Origin: Botrytis cinerea B05.10
Taxonomy: Eukaryota > Ascomycota > Leotiomycetes > Helotiales > Sclerotiniaceae
Length of the DNA: 64,000 nucleotides
Assembly: GCF_000143535.2 (NCBI RefSeq)
Contig: NC_037313.1
Coordinates: forward strand, 503,501 to 567,500
Direction: 5' to 3'
In this document: one piece after another, positions 35,732 to 49,195 of the stretch
Layout: every line of letters starts with the position of its first letter
Numbering within the stretch: the first letter of the stretch is position 1
The notes under the pieces: generated by a model
The model's input: only the letters and a program-made list of their open reading frames with translations
The model's database searches: none
Told to the model about the DNA's origin: nothing
Program-made: the position numbers and the translations under genes

Positions 35732-38700
35732 ACACTTTTACTTCATTCACGGAACTGGGTTTTGGCGTCGTATCATTACGGGTGGAGTTGGGTATTGGAC
35801 TCGGAGTCATGCGTAGAGTGATATACACATTGTGGGGCATAATGGCATTCGTGTTTTGATGCGGTATGGAATGAAATGGATTGGTATGTTATGGTATGGT
35901 ATCATATATATGGACCAAGGTATCTGGTTTGTTGCTGAAGGCCATGCAACATAGGAAAAGCTCAACGACGGACGGATCATCTATGAAGATCCAAGTCACA
36001 TCATATGAATAAGATAGATTAACTGCATACTTGAGAATACCTAATCATTTTCATGCACCAATAGTTGTGAGACCTTGTCTTCCTTTTGTAACAAATACAT
36101 TTCCAGCTACTGACAGTCTCAGTATGCTTTTGTTCGGGCAAGGTGATGTTTAGTGAGAGAGAGTGGTCAATCAAGCTCTTTCCAACATGTACTTTGCAGG
36201 ACAATGGCAGTTCTTCAAACTTGATGAATAGATATTAATCTTTCTTTGCAGACCTCTTTATACCCCTCAATCTTCTTCCCTCATGAAAACTCGGATGGCG
36301 CGATCAGATCTCCTCACTTTCCCCACTTCGTTAGTCTATCGATCACCATTCCTTATCAACCAACACCAACACATCACATCACATCACGTAACATAACATC
36401 GCAGTCACATTTTATATTGCTCCTTACCATAGATCTACACACCGCTATATATGATCTTATCTGGGCATACTTAGTACGCTTAGCAGGCTGAACATGACAC
36501 CATGAGTAGTCCGGATAATCTCCATAGCTTGCGAGCTCGGCCAACGAGAGGAGTGGGGTCCATAGTGTTCCACTTCCCCGCTTGACCCCTCAAGTCTTCT
36601 ATCCCATCCCCTCACTCACATCGGGGAAGAGGGACTGATCTTTTTGAAAGAGGATCGATATGCTTTATCGCTTGTACGTCAAACTTTCCATGATGTGATT
36701 TTTGTGGTGGATAACGGTATAGGTTACCGATGTTCGACATTACTACAAGTGACAGACTCAAACAAGGCACAGCTTAGTGCAGGGGGGAAATAAGAATCTG
36801 GGTGGATGGAACAACTTGGTATTTAGTGTTCCCGAACTTCTTGCTTTACTTCTGTTGTTCGTTTGGTGATGGGATTAGTGTGTGTTCAACAATTTTCCAG
36901 AGGGGGGGGGGGTTACCCCTCAGTAGTTATGCAACAGAAAGATAAGAGGATATTTGTATTATGTTGATAGGTGAGAGGTGAAGAGTTTAGGGGATGATCC
37001 TGGTGCTGGAGGGGAAGCGAAGATGTCTAGAACCGAAAGCCCGAAATACCCCTCTTGTAGATATGCAACATTTCTTTCTTTCTATCTTGATATATTCCGT
37101 GAGCTTCATCTGGAAATTGTTGACTGCTCAAGCCCCACTTCCTTCAGTCAATAAGTCATGAAGCATTCTGGCAGTGCGATTCCTAATTCTTCCAGGAGAG
37201 TGACTATTCAAAAGGTTCTACTCCTCTTGGGACGACTAAGTGGAAGGCTTGTGTACCTACATTTGTCTTGGCGATGAGGAGTCGAGTGATGATCCTTTCT
37301 CAGTCATGCTTAGTATACAGTACTTAGTGATCTGTCATATTGGCAGTACTCATGTCATGCTATCTTCTCCTTGGTCAATACTGCTTTAGTTTCTGCAGCC
37401 CCGGGTTCTATAGGACTGGGCGGGATGTTTTAACGACCCGAAAAGTATAATCAAACTACCTGAGATATGAATTTTGAGGTGTTATGGATAGATTTACACT
37501 CTATTGCATTGATATTCCAATGATATCGTGCTACTATCTGATTATGCGGAGTCATGCAATAATACCTTCTCAATGATGCCAGCTAGTTGATGATAGTCTT
37601 TAATAGCAGGGTTCAGGAAGGTTTAGAGTTTATAACTTCATCATTATTACATGCTCTACGATATTCGGGTTGAAAGGTATCTCTCGATTCATTCAAACTT
37701 AACTCTTCAGTCAATAAACATGTGATAAAAATGGCTATCCTATACCTCGCCAAGGTTCTACGAGGCTCCAGACCTTCTCAGTTCCTCATTTGTTGAGGAA
37801 TCACGTTCAGACGTCAAATGAAGTTATGAGTATGAGCTAGAAAAATCAATAGGGACATACATGGCAGCTATGAGAGAAAAGAACCCAACAAGAAAGTTCT
37901 TCTCAACGTTTCCAAAAGTCTTGCTTGGCGATCTGTACATGCTGATTTATTCCGATCGACACGAAACTAGAGAGAACAGTCTCGAATATTCTTCAACCCC
38001 CTCTTTTACCCCTCTTCAGATATGCAACAGCAAAGTTTACAATGGCGCAATGTCCTATCAATATTTGCTTTACACCGGTATCTTTACAGATAGACCTCTC
38101 GGAACGTGGATTTCTTCCGCTGTCAAACTCGGAATATGTATAGTGTGCCGTTGGTGTTTTCTTCGTGGGTGTGGCGTCTTCAAAGTATGAAGTCGTTGTA
38201 ATTGGGTGAGATTGTGAGATTAGACTCTCTTGTAGACTGTAAATATCATCTCATACCCATCTTCATATACGCAATGGGATGTTTTGCTCTGTAGTATTTG
38301 CGTTATTGGGTGTCAATGTGATGTGGAATTTTCATCTGAAAGTAGATCCCAAGCTTCTAATACCTTGCGATTGTGTTGTTGCAGTGGAGATACTACAGTA
38401 TTATAACCTAGGATCAATACTCAATACTCAGTACTCATGATGCTATATTTCTCAGTCTTCCCCAAACTTAGCATTGCAAATAAACAAACAAAGAAAATAC
38501 ACAAATATCTGTTGTTACCTAGCGCACAATCTGTTCACATATTCATCTACCTATTTTCCTCATTCCCCTCTTCTTACCCCTCTCTTCTCTCTACATTACC
38601 CACAAGTTAAAAAAGCAATCCCACAGTGATCTAACTAATAGATAGACCCACGAGACACAGTTGTGTAAGAGTTTCACATCATCATAGATACCCACAATAG

Positions 38701-41700
38701 CCCATGAACTGATCACCATCCTAACTTACAAAATCACAGCCCCCTAACCCCCCCGATTTCCAAAGTCCCCAAATCACTCATTATCCCCAAAATCTCATTA
38801 CCCAATACCAACATCAAAGATCCTCTCTTCTCATTCTATATTGATATATTATGTATCACATCACAACAAGTACGAAATATCCAGTCTCTCCGTCTTCAGA
38901 GATTTACACTTTTTGACGGTATAAAACTTAACGAAGTAGAGAAAGGAGAGAGAAGGCAAAATCTAAATCCAACGAGGAAAGATCTTGTTTTCGCACAACG
39001 GGGTTATGTACATCTATCCCAAGCGGCTGAAGACACACTTCTTAGATGTGAATTGAAAAGTCTCTTTTTCAGATCCGATTCCTGTTGTCTTTTTAGTTAG
39101 AGTTGGTCGACGCTGTGTTTGTGGGAGTGGAAGTCTAAACCTTTCACAGAAAGATGAATATATCAAGAAAGATTTTGCGTGGGTAGTGCGTATGCATCTA
39201 TCTCAAGCCTTTGGAAATAATTAGATGTGAGTAGCATATGCTATAGGAAATTTTTATGAGTGATATGGTTGGTAGAATATGGTCTCTTGAAGATTTGAGT
39301 GTGTGAGTTGAAGTCTATGTCTATGTCCAAGTCTAAAATCCGAAGAAATGAGTTTTATAGAGAATAATTGTATGAGTGGATAGTTATATATATCTGAGAT
39401 GTTCTCGATATTTTCTTCCTTTTCTATTTGGATTGAAAAATGTAGTGAATACACATTAGCTTCTGACCCGAGATATATGTATGTGTTTATGAAGACACAA
39501 CTCCCCTAGCAAAATATATTCAATCTTTTTCTTTGCTCCTCTTTGAGGACTCATCAATTTCCTCTTTCCCTATGTATGTTGATCTTTCAATCTTACTGAT
39601 TGGATTTGAGATCTGCATACTACACTACTATATCATATCATAACACATCATATCATATCATCAAACAAATACACTCTACAAACTACCAATCCAACATCTA
39701 CCCATCCATCAAACATTCACACAACACTACTCCCTCACACACACACGCCAAAAACGTACAAAAATGCTTCAAATTTAATATAATACATTGATTGCTTTCT
39801 CGCGGAAATTCCATATGGTGAGTCGATGTATGAGATTGAGGGATAGTAAGAAGAGTTATAAATCTCTACGCAAAGATAAAATACCACAATTCTTCCTCTC
39901 TATGCCCAAGATGGCAGATGTTAAATATAATACCGAAGAAAATGTATTTACTTCCACCTCTCTCGGACATACATATATGCGAAAAGAAGTAAAGGAAAGA
40001 AGAACTCATTCTAGATTTGTAATAACATACACACGCACTCTCTCTTTCTCATTCTTTATAGCATCCTTACACCTTTACATCTTTCTCAACTCAAAGCTTC
40101 AAGATCTAATCTCCAATAAAATTTCACTCGCATGACATAGATCTCTCACAGCAACAGATGTTTTTTTTATTTTACAAACACAATTAACTTAAATCCCCTT
40201 CTCAATCCAGCAACTAAAAAAGATATCGTAAATGAATGATAATAGCATCATTCCTCCATCCCATCTCCTTCAATCCCAATCTCCGCACTTTCCTTCCTTC
40301 TCTCCAGATATAAACACAATGAACCAACAATATAAATTTTCAGAACTGATGATACTCATCCGAGCCGATCTAGAGCTACATCAGTTCTTCTACTATATAT
40401 AAAGAACCTTTTACGACCAATAAGCTGAAGACTGAATAAGCGAATGATTTATTTAGACTAGTGAAGGAAGGTACATATATATCTATATACCACTTTCTCT
40501 GTTTCTCTCTTCCTTGAGATGTACGCTACAGAAAGCTAAGATAGGAAAACATCAAGTCATCAGCAAACATCCCCCTCCTTAAACAAACAAAGCTCTCTTG
40601 AGATTTCCTTTCCCTCCTCCCTTCCCCCCTCCCCCCTCCTCTCCAATCCTCTGATCTCCAAGCCCACGACACCACACCACACCACATCGCACCAACCAAC
40701 CAACCAACCAACCCCAAGAGTAAAAACCAAAAAATCCGCCCCGGAGATCCCAACAACACAAACGGCAAATGACTCACATGGCACTCGAAGTCCGAAAGAT
40801 TCCTCTCGTCTCATGCTCCTAAAATTGATGTCGTCTTTTTCCGTTCATGTCACGCATACATTCTCCCCTCCCCTCCCAACCCTAATTCATTCATTCCACT
40901 TCCTAACCTACAACCCGATCTCCTACTCCCGTCTCTCCACCGCAACTACTAACTAATTATACCATCTCTCTTCACCTACAAAACAATTTCCAATTTCCAA
41001 TCCTAGATTTTAGCTCTTGATATGATATGATATGAATAAACATTCTAATTCCAAATAGTTATATCATTATTACATTCTAGCTTTATATATTCCAGATTCT
41101 AAGATTCCAATCCTAATCCTCATCCTAACCCCAGAGATTCTAGCCAGCTACTACAGAATCCGTCTAATGAATAATACGAAAGTAGATAGATAAATAAATA
41201 CAAAATCATTTCTGGTAGTATCAGAGTAATTTACTGCGATGTAAAATATTGTATAGCTTCATTTATTCATTTATTCACACATTCATCCATACATCTATAT
41301 ATATTCCTTCATTCTCATCTCAACGAACCCTTTTTCTCAATACAATATACACTATCCCATCCATCCCATCCATCCCATCCATTCATGCCCTCCTCTCCGT
41401 CCCCTATTTCCCGTCCCCTCGCCCCCCCATCCCATCTCAAATGTCCAATCAACACCACACTCATCCCAAATCCTCAATCAGCACCACACTCACCACACTC
41501 ACCACACCAAAAAAAATAACCCAAAACCCAAAACCCAAACCATAAAACAATCCAACCCCCAGCAAAGTTCCCGACTTTTAAACCCACCACCAAATCGCAC
41601 ACTAAAATCCAAAGATCGTTGTTAATACATAATATATATATCTATCTACCTATCAACCTATCAACCTATCACATCCTAATATATCACCACCACCATCATC

Positions 41701-42491
41701 ACCACCATCATCCTCACCACCATCCACAAATCCCAAACCCACACATCAGACAAACAAATCAATTTCAATCAATTTCAATCTCATCTCCTCTTTCCATTCC
41801 GTACCTTACCCATATCTGAGATATACAATAAAATATACAATAAAATATACAACCTACTATATAACAACAACAGGCATGCCATCACCCCATCCAAAGAGAA
41901 GGAAAAACAAAAAGAAAAAAGAAAAAAGAGGACTCGTTGTATAATATTATGAGTAACTCAACTTGGTCAGGATAAATATAACAACATATCAGAGAATTAA
42001 AGATTACATACAATCTCATACACACTAGTTAAGATCACAACACACTCAACTCACTACATGAAAGCGCTTAATCTGATATAAAACGGTCGAAAGAGGAATC
42101 AGAATTAGAATCAAAAAGATAGATTAGGTAGGTAAAAAGGTGTCTTAACATTCAATTAATAAAACTAAGTAACATCATATCCCCAACGAGATCCTTCAAA
42201 CACCCTATCCTTCACCTTCACCTTCACCTTCAGCAAAAGCAAAAGACAAAGACAACTCAAAAGCAAAGCAAGCAAGAAAGTAAAAGACAGACACCCCAAA
42301 ACCAAACCAATCCAAGCCACGAACTAGCTATCTCGGCAGCAGGAGAGAAAAGAAAAATTCATAACGTCATCAAAGGATCTCTAGCTCTAGCTAAGCGTAG
42401 CGAGCGAGTTCCCCCTTCCATCTATACCCATCTGTCAATCAATCGCTCCATCAAATCAAAACTCCCTACATCCGATGCCACACTTAAAATT
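35732..42491. other. 6.8-kb non-coding region
   Basis: No gene can be supported. 35.7-36.2 kb is the DRE2 3' flank. 36.5-38.4 kb is unique sequence that includes three copies of a degenerate 24-bp motif (see findings). 38.4-42.4 kb is progressively C/A/T-rich and low in complexity, with short repeats such as CCAA (about 40695-40712) and CAC/CAT triplets (41682-41728). Long leaders, lncRNAs or fast-evolving spacer are all possible. Confidence 0.6.
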
Positions 42492-43204
42492 CTAAACAGC
42501 AACTTTCTTCTCTCCCCACACATCCTCACGAAGACTCATCCACAATTCACTCAAAACACCTTGTTCGTTATCTCTTCCTACGAATCTCTCTCTCATCTCC
42601 TCTCCTCTCTTCCTAACTCCCTCAACCCACTGTCCCAAATCCACTGCACTCTCCGCCTCATTCCCCACCATCTCCGTCAGAACATTAACCTGTGAAACGA
42701 CCTCTTCTGGCAACGCACTCACGATATGGACTTCCTGTTTGGGAACCGCAGTATCGATTGATTCCTTGATCGATTGAGAAGCATAGTAGTTATCAGGAAG
42801 GATAGGAACGCGGACAGCAAATGCATTGAGAGGTTCTTCAACAGGGAGACGGGGAAGAACGAGATAATCGAGAGTGGAAGGGGAAGCGACGGGACGAGCG
42901 GCGCTGGTGCGGAATCCCTGCATGAGACGGATGGTTTTGATAGAAGGGGGAGATGGTCGGTGAGTAGTGGTGATGGTGCGTTCGTGGGAGAAGTTGGAGA
43001 TGAGCTAATTGATGAGGTGAATGGTTAGTTTTTGGGGTTTATTTGGAAGAGATAGGGAAGACATGGGATGGATATACATACATCAGCTTTGATAGCGCTC
43101 TTAGTTTTTAATTGTGCACTCGGGCTTGCAACAGTCGAAGTAGTACTGATACATCTCTTCAACACAAGTGTGAATTTATTGACGGGAGGAGTAACTCGAG
43201 ACAT
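42492..43204 (-). CDS. unknown protein with probable mitochondrial presequence
   Basis: Two exons (43082-43204, 42492-43004) encode about 211 residues. The intron has a GTATGT donor and an ATTAG acceptor, and both exons end on codon boundaries. The N terminus (MSRVTPPVNKFTLVLKRC, then STTSTVASPS) is basic and rich in Ser/Thr without acidic residues, like a mitochondrial import signal. A second Arg/Ser-rich stretch follows at about residues 48-85. The C-terminal half is acidic and probably helical, with conserved-looking Trp residues (GQWVEGVRKRGEEMRERF, ELWMSLREDVWGE). I do not recognise a family. It is isolated between two long non-coding regions. Confidence 0.72.
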
Positions 43205-43435
43205 ATTGGTGAGATGAGGTGAGATGAGGTGAGATAAATTGATGGTTATAGTTTGATGAATTGAGTTTTGGACAATGTGAAGTGAAGATATAAAAGAGCT
43301 GAAAGTCCCGTCGTATGTATACCGACAGAAAATGCGGAGTATCGGCAGATAAGGTGATCAAAGTGTGGTTACACAAGGAATCGTGAGTGCTTTTGTTTGC
43401 TGGAACGTGGATTTATATGTATGTATATATGTATG

Positions 43436-43460
43436 TAGGTAGGTAGGTAGGTAGGTAGGT
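43436..43460. repeat. (TAGG)6 microsatellite
   Basis: Six units of TAGG in the promoter-side flank of the minus-strand gene. Confidence 0.9.
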
Positions 43461-44146
43461 CGAACCAATTGGGGAATGTGGATAAAAGATGTCGATGCAG
43501 ATGCAGATGCTTATAGGATTGGAATACGAGGGGAGTGCAATGACTCGAGAATGAATATCAGAGGATACAAGTAGGGGGATGGGATGGTGTATGGACAATA
43601 TCAAGCCAAGGTATCAGATTTCAATTGGGGGAGAGATAAAGAGTAAGAGGAAGAAGAGAAAGGGAAGAGAGTCATGAGATAGCTACACCGTCTTTGTCCT
43701 TTATACTTTTGCAGAGTCCATCCATAGTCCATACAGAGTCCATCCATTTGAACCTTACATGCCGGAATGAACACACTTTCATTCCACGGCGGTACTTGGG
43801 TCGAATACTTCCTATCATGGATGGTTGGATGGATGGATGGATGGATATCACAATCCAAATCAAGATCCAAATCATAATCATATCAAAACTGTTGAGCTTA
43901 GTTATCAAATCCACTTTCCCCTTCCCCTTCCCCTCCCCCTTCCCCTTCCTTCTCTCCATCCAAGGTTCGGGGCCCGGTACCGGGACGACGTGAGCTACCA
44001 TACGATAAGCTGAATCACATTCCAATCTCAGTCACACGTGGATTCCCATTTAGCCATTACTATTATCCGAAGTTTAGCTGATGTGCAAGACTACGTGCTG
44101 ACTACATACATCGTACATACATAGCACATACACACGTACATACAGA

Positions 44147-44209
44147 CAGACTATGAACAGACTATGAACAGACTATAAACAGACTATAAACAGACTATAA
44201 ACAGACTAC
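44147..44209. repeat. 11-bp tandem repeat, CAGACTATRAA x5
   Basis: Two units CAGACTATGAA are followed by three units CAGACTATAAA and a partial sixth. The change of one base at the same place in the last three units shows stepwise expansion. Confidence 0.93.
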
Positions 44210-45211
44210 ATGCAATTACGCACCACTAAGGCATGTTTGATTCGATACGGCCTTGCCCCCAGTCACAACATATCAAGTTCGCAAGGCGAAGCATCCAGAG
44301 GTTGCATCCCATTGTTTCCCCAATTGTAAGGGAGCAAGGTTCTGGAGTAGAGTTCTGGAGTGCCAGTCGCCAGTCGCCAGTCGCCAGTCACAACTCTCCA
44401 TTCTCTCGTACAAGGATAGAGCTCACGGAAGCCGACGAGCTACGACTACCTAACCCTCGAGCTTCCCTTCGCAAGGTTTCCCTCAAGGTTTCCCTTCCTC
44501 GATGTTTCCCACAACTCCAAGACATTCCATTAATCCAAACACCTAATAACCTTCCACCTTCTAACCTTCCAAACCTTCCACAGCCCATCCTCCATTAACC
44601 TCTGTGCCCATCCACCGTCCGTGTGCATCAAAGTGACATGGCTAGCCCCAGTATAAACATCAACCCATCCCCCAAACCAGTAAAGCATCAGTGGAGAAAG
44701 ATCACCCAATACAAAAGCGGATATATATGAATCACTAGCACCTCTATACCGCTTCCAAGACACCAAACCACAATGATCTCGGTGTTGATGGATTTATTTA
44801 TAAATTGATAATCCATTGAGGAATTTTGTTGAGATTCTACGACCTACCTTGCGAGCTGTGTTGTGTTATCACATCACTTCCATCACCGCCTTCTCACACA
44901 GTGTACACATCAACGATCTGAAGAGAAAAGGGGCAGGTGGAGAAACGGCGCAGATCATGGTGTCTATCATGTTGATCTTTGATGACTTGTGAATCTCGAC
45001 ATGATTGGAAATCCAATGGTAGAGATAGGGGCGAGATTGGTTGGCCTGGAAGTCCGGGGAAATGTAATCCTTTTGGTCTTGGGGAGGGAGAGCTGTACTC
45101 TGTAGTAGAAGCGTGAAAGGGTGGTTACTTGTTATTTGTTCGAGGACTGTCTGTCTGTCTGTCTGTATGTACATACCAATATCATGGGCTTGGTGTCAGT
45201 CAAAATACGTG

Positions 45212-45282
45212 TGTATGTCTGTATGTCTGTATGTATGTATGTATGTATGTATGTATGTCTGTATGTATGTCTGTATGTATGT
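45212..45282. repeat. GTAT/GTCT compound microsatellite
   Basis: About 18 tetranucleotide units, mostly GTAT with interspersed GTCT. Confidence 0.92.
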
Positions 45283-46220
45283 ACCACATATCAAACAAAA
45301 AAGAAACAAACAGACAAACAAGACGAAACGAAACAAACCGAGACTTGTCACCGTGTACATGCGATGCTGTAGCTAATCGGCAATTGCATCATCTCAAACG
45401 AGTAAATCTGCACAACCCAACGATTCCAAACCGAAATCTGTAGATTTCATCAGAATCCAGATAACTTCGCATATCAATCACACATCACACATCACACATT
45501 ACGCATTTGTTAGCCCCGAGCTACTACACATACTGTATATACATAGATACCTACATCACACAACACAACAAAGGACCATGCATGCATGATTATGATTCAA
45601 AGCATCAACTCCACCACTGTATCCTCCCAAGCTCAAGCTCAATCTTCAATCTTCAATCTTCAATCTTCAATCCGCCTCCACCTTCCAACCTCCAAGCTAT
45701 CTTCCTACAGAGTACACTTTCTCACCAGCCTTATCTCATCCACCTATGCAATGCAATGCAATGCAATAGCATGCCATAGCATACCATAGCATCGCATACA
45801 GCTACAAAACAACACCACTCAACAGCACCCAGTACCATCCACACCCACCCAAAGCCCCCCCTCCCAAGCCACCACAGCCCAATAACATATACAGCCTCCT
45901 CCGAATGTCCACCTGCCCCCCAAACTCAAACTCAAACTCAAACTCACAATGCAAACAAACTCCAAACTCAAAGCTCAAACTCACCAGCAGACGACCAGCC
46001 TCACAAAAATACAACCCAAGCCGAGCCAAGCCAAGCCAAGCCAAGCCAATGCAACCCACTAACCCCCCTGTCCTCCCCCCTCGACACTCAAATTTCTAAT
46101 CTTCTAAACTTATAAACTTGTGAAGAATTCAGTAATAGCAACAAAGCGGATATACATCCAAGACTCTATCTCATCCCAGATACTCACCAACTAACTGAAT
46201 AACTGACTAAACAACTCTGA

Positions 46221-46345
46221 TTCTATTCTATTCTATTCTATTCTATTCTATTCTATTCTATTCTATTCTATTCTATTCTATTCTATTCTATTCTATTCTA
46301 TTCTATTCTATTCTATTCTATTCTATTCTATTCTATTCTATTCTA
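46221..46345. repeat. perfect (TTCTA)25 pentanucleotide microsatellite
   Basis: Exactly 125 bp of uninterrupted TTCTA units, the longest perfect repeat in the window. It begins after ACAACTCTGA and ends at TCCCAATCCC. Confidence 0.98.
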
Positions 46346-46814
46346 TCCCAATCCCAATCCACCACCAAGATCATCCTCATCCTCATTCTCATCCTCTCTC
46401 TCTCTCCCCTCTCCCCTCTCTAACCCTCTCCTCACCATCCATCCATCCATTCACCCCCCTCCATCCCTCCCCTCCCCTCCAATACCTCCACTCCAATACC
46501 TCCACTCCAATACCTCCACCACAATACAACCTCACCTCACCTCACCTCACCTCACCACACCACACCACACTCCCGAATCCCGTTCCAACTACCGGCCGAC
46601 TCCATCTCACATCATATCTCAAATCAAACCACATCTCGCATCCCATCACATCACATCAAATCAAATCATACCAAATTTCAAATCTCAAACCTCAAACTAA
46701 CTCGCTCACTCACTTCCAACATTCAAATTTCCCAAAATTTTTCAACCAATTAACCAATTAACCAACCATCTATCTATCCGCCTATCCATCGATTTCATTC
46801 CTCTATTCAAATTC

Positions 46815-46842
<28 letters not shown>
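46815..46842. repeat. (CA)14 microsatellite
   Basis: Perfect CA run on the + strand. Confidence 0.95.
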
Positions 46843-46845
<3 letters not shown>

Positions 46846-47706
46846 ACTCACTAACAACTCCATCTATTTCCCTTAGCTTTCTTAGCTTCCTCCTTTCCTT
46901 TCCCCTCCTTTCCTCCTTTCCTCCTTTCGGTTCTTCGGTTCTTACTTCGGTTCTTACTTCGGTCTCTTCTTGGTCTCTTCTTAGCCTCTTCTTAATTTCT
47001 CCTTGGTATTGATATATTGATATTACATGTTGATCAAAATGTCCAAGATATTGACTACATAAATATATACATAGCGATCTTAATTACTCATGTGGGTCAC
47101 ATAGACAAGCAGACAGACTTCTTTAATGTTTCTGGAACATGTCAAGATCAAGATCATTATCAATAGCAACATCATAGCGGGAAAAATCAAAAGCAACGAA
47201 AAACAATATCAACATTCAGACGCAACAATCAAAATGGATCAAAAGCAAAAGCAAAAGAAAAAAATGATTCTAAAGTTTTATGTTATTATTCTTGTCCGTA
47301 AAACGAACATGATGATAAGATCATCTTTTTGGCTTTCAAAAGGGTATCCCCAAGTAATAAGTAATACTCTCGCTCTCGCTCCCACTCCAAGTCTTGACTC
47401 CCAATGCATCAGTGATACCACCCACACTTTATATTTAACTGCCCCACAATAGTAGATCTGCCCATTGTAAACGCCACGCTATGCTAAATTCGCATCACAA
47501 TTATATTCCCCTCTCCACTTCCAGACGCTTGATTCGAGTTATTCCTCGATAGACTCGGGAATTAGTCTTTTACCGTCTCTGCCATTTTAAGATGTCTTTC
47601 ACATCTTGCTAGTGGCCTTCACGCCATCGCGTCGTCTCATAAATGAACGAGGTATCCAGCCCCGACACATGAAATATGGTATCTCATTGCCTTCTTCAAT
47701 CATTCT

Positions 47707-49195
47707 TCAATCAATCTTCCAATGCCCAGTAAGGGATCCATCCATATCTTCCTTTGCTAAATATAGCTCCAGGGCATACAGAGCCATGGTTGCTGAAACA
47801 TTAATCCAACGCCATATATTGCCACCAGTATTACCACCTTGCATCATCCACCATTCACCCATATTCCCCTCAGAAGTGACAGAAGAGAAATGTTGCATCA
47901 ATAAGCTAGTATAAACAGCTATCAAAATTGAGGGACTGAACCAGCTTAGTAGTCCTAAGATTTTACCCTCTCCTTCACTCTCGTCCAGACCCATATCCTG
48001 AGACAGAGCTCCAGCTCCAGACTCTCGTATCGCTGGTATAATGCGGGTGGCTGCATAGAATACAAAAACTCGATATGCAAGCGATATAATGATCGAGGGA
48101 GTGATTGTCTGGAAGGCTGCGTATAAAAAGTAAAAGCTTGAATGGACGAAAGATGGCATTGTTGATAAAACACTCAAAAGAGTCGAGTAAGAAGCCATGA
48201 TGATAGGAGGGAACGGTGGAAAATCGGGTTGAACGGGTGCTTGGGGAATCTCATCCGTCGCCGATGGAAGGTAGTCTGTGAATATTTGGTATATGCAAAG
48301 TGTGCAATAAGCGAAAAGTAGGGAGCTCTCCACTGGATTGCCTCTACCACTTCCGATACCCCATGCACACAAAAAGACTGCGCAAGTCATAGTGATGCCT
48401 ATAAGTGTAGCATCGACGTTGCTGATCTGTGGAAACCCCGTGATACGGAGTAAGAAATAAACAGCACTTGAAATAATTGAGGCTGATAACACGAGTAGCC
48501 CAATCTAGATGTTTTGGTAAGCTTAAGTACTCAACTGAGAATTCGAAACGTACCATCCATGTATCACTTCTGCGATTTACAAGGTATCTTGTGATTTGAC
48601 CAGCTGCTTGGATGACCAAAAGAGAGCAAAACCCTTCTGCCATTTGAAATCTATCACATGGTTAGTTTTGTAAAATAGAATAAATGTAGAAGGATCCTCT
48701 GGTATGGAGTATCCTCTGGCAAATAGCTGCCTCGGAGTCGAGGAAACTACTACGCAACGAGTAGTCATCTACTTACAATGGCGTTGAATATCGTAACACT
48801 TTATCCCATGTTCCAACTGTCAACATTTCGAGAAGACCTCCATAGCCAAAAACCCATTCTTTTAATTCCTTGTCTTTCGCACGCTTGCCGTCAAAGGTCC
48901 TAGTAACCCAGCCTCCATCACTATCTGCGTCTACTGCAAATCGATTCATGCTCCATATCAACAACCCTGGCAGTATTATCCACTGCGACCACCCAATGAG
49001 TTGTATTAATGCCCATCGTATCCTCGAATTATCAGGCGTCGTTAATTTTAACGTCGAGTAGAATAGGTAGAACTCGAAAAGGGCGAGGGAGAATGCCAGC
49101 CCGCATTCTCGACCTCCAACATCGAAGGCTATAGGTATGGAGAGGATTATCGACAAGAGGAAGGTCGCAGAGGAAAGAGCTCGGAATAACCACAT
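47707..49195 (-). CDS. ICE2: ER membrane protein Ice2 (cortical ER inheritance / lipid-droplet contact)
   Basis: Three exons (48777-49195, 48554-48650, 47707-48504) encode about 437 residues. The N terminus reads MWLFRALSSATFLLSIILS followed by IPIAFDVGGRECGLAFSL, the start I associate with fungal Ice2 proteins. There are about eight to ten hydrophobic segments. A soluble loop with acidic and amphipathic character (about residues 335-365, including SQDMGLDESEGEGK) lies before the last two helices. In yeast Ice2 is an integral ER protein needed for cortical ER inheritance, and it links ER membrane growth to lipid-droplet breakdown. Both introns are short with good signals. It is divergent from MYG1 across about 1 kb. 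The family call rests on recognition of the N-terminal pattern and topology. Confidence 0.82.

Larger units (their letters stand above)
43205..47706. other. 4.5-kb non-coding, repeat-rich region
   Basis: No gene is supported. Low-complexity C/A/T-rich DNA contains many tandem repeats, the main ones listed separately. It sits between the start of the 211-residue protein gene and the stop codon of ICE2. Confidence 0.65.

Noticed and set aside
37861..38190. 109-codon frame with an ATG
   Set aside because: No family resemblance, no neighbouring exons with good splice signals, and it overlaps one of the dispersed TACCCCTC motifs. It may be random.
39788..40135. 115-codon frame in the 6.8-kb gap
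   Set aside because: The frame opens with a non-ATG codon, and the product is compositionally biased in low-complexity DNA with no recognisable domain.
45113..45443. three overlapping frames rich in Cys-Met-Tyr-Val
   Set aside because: They are translations of the GTAT/GTCT microsatellite in each frame.
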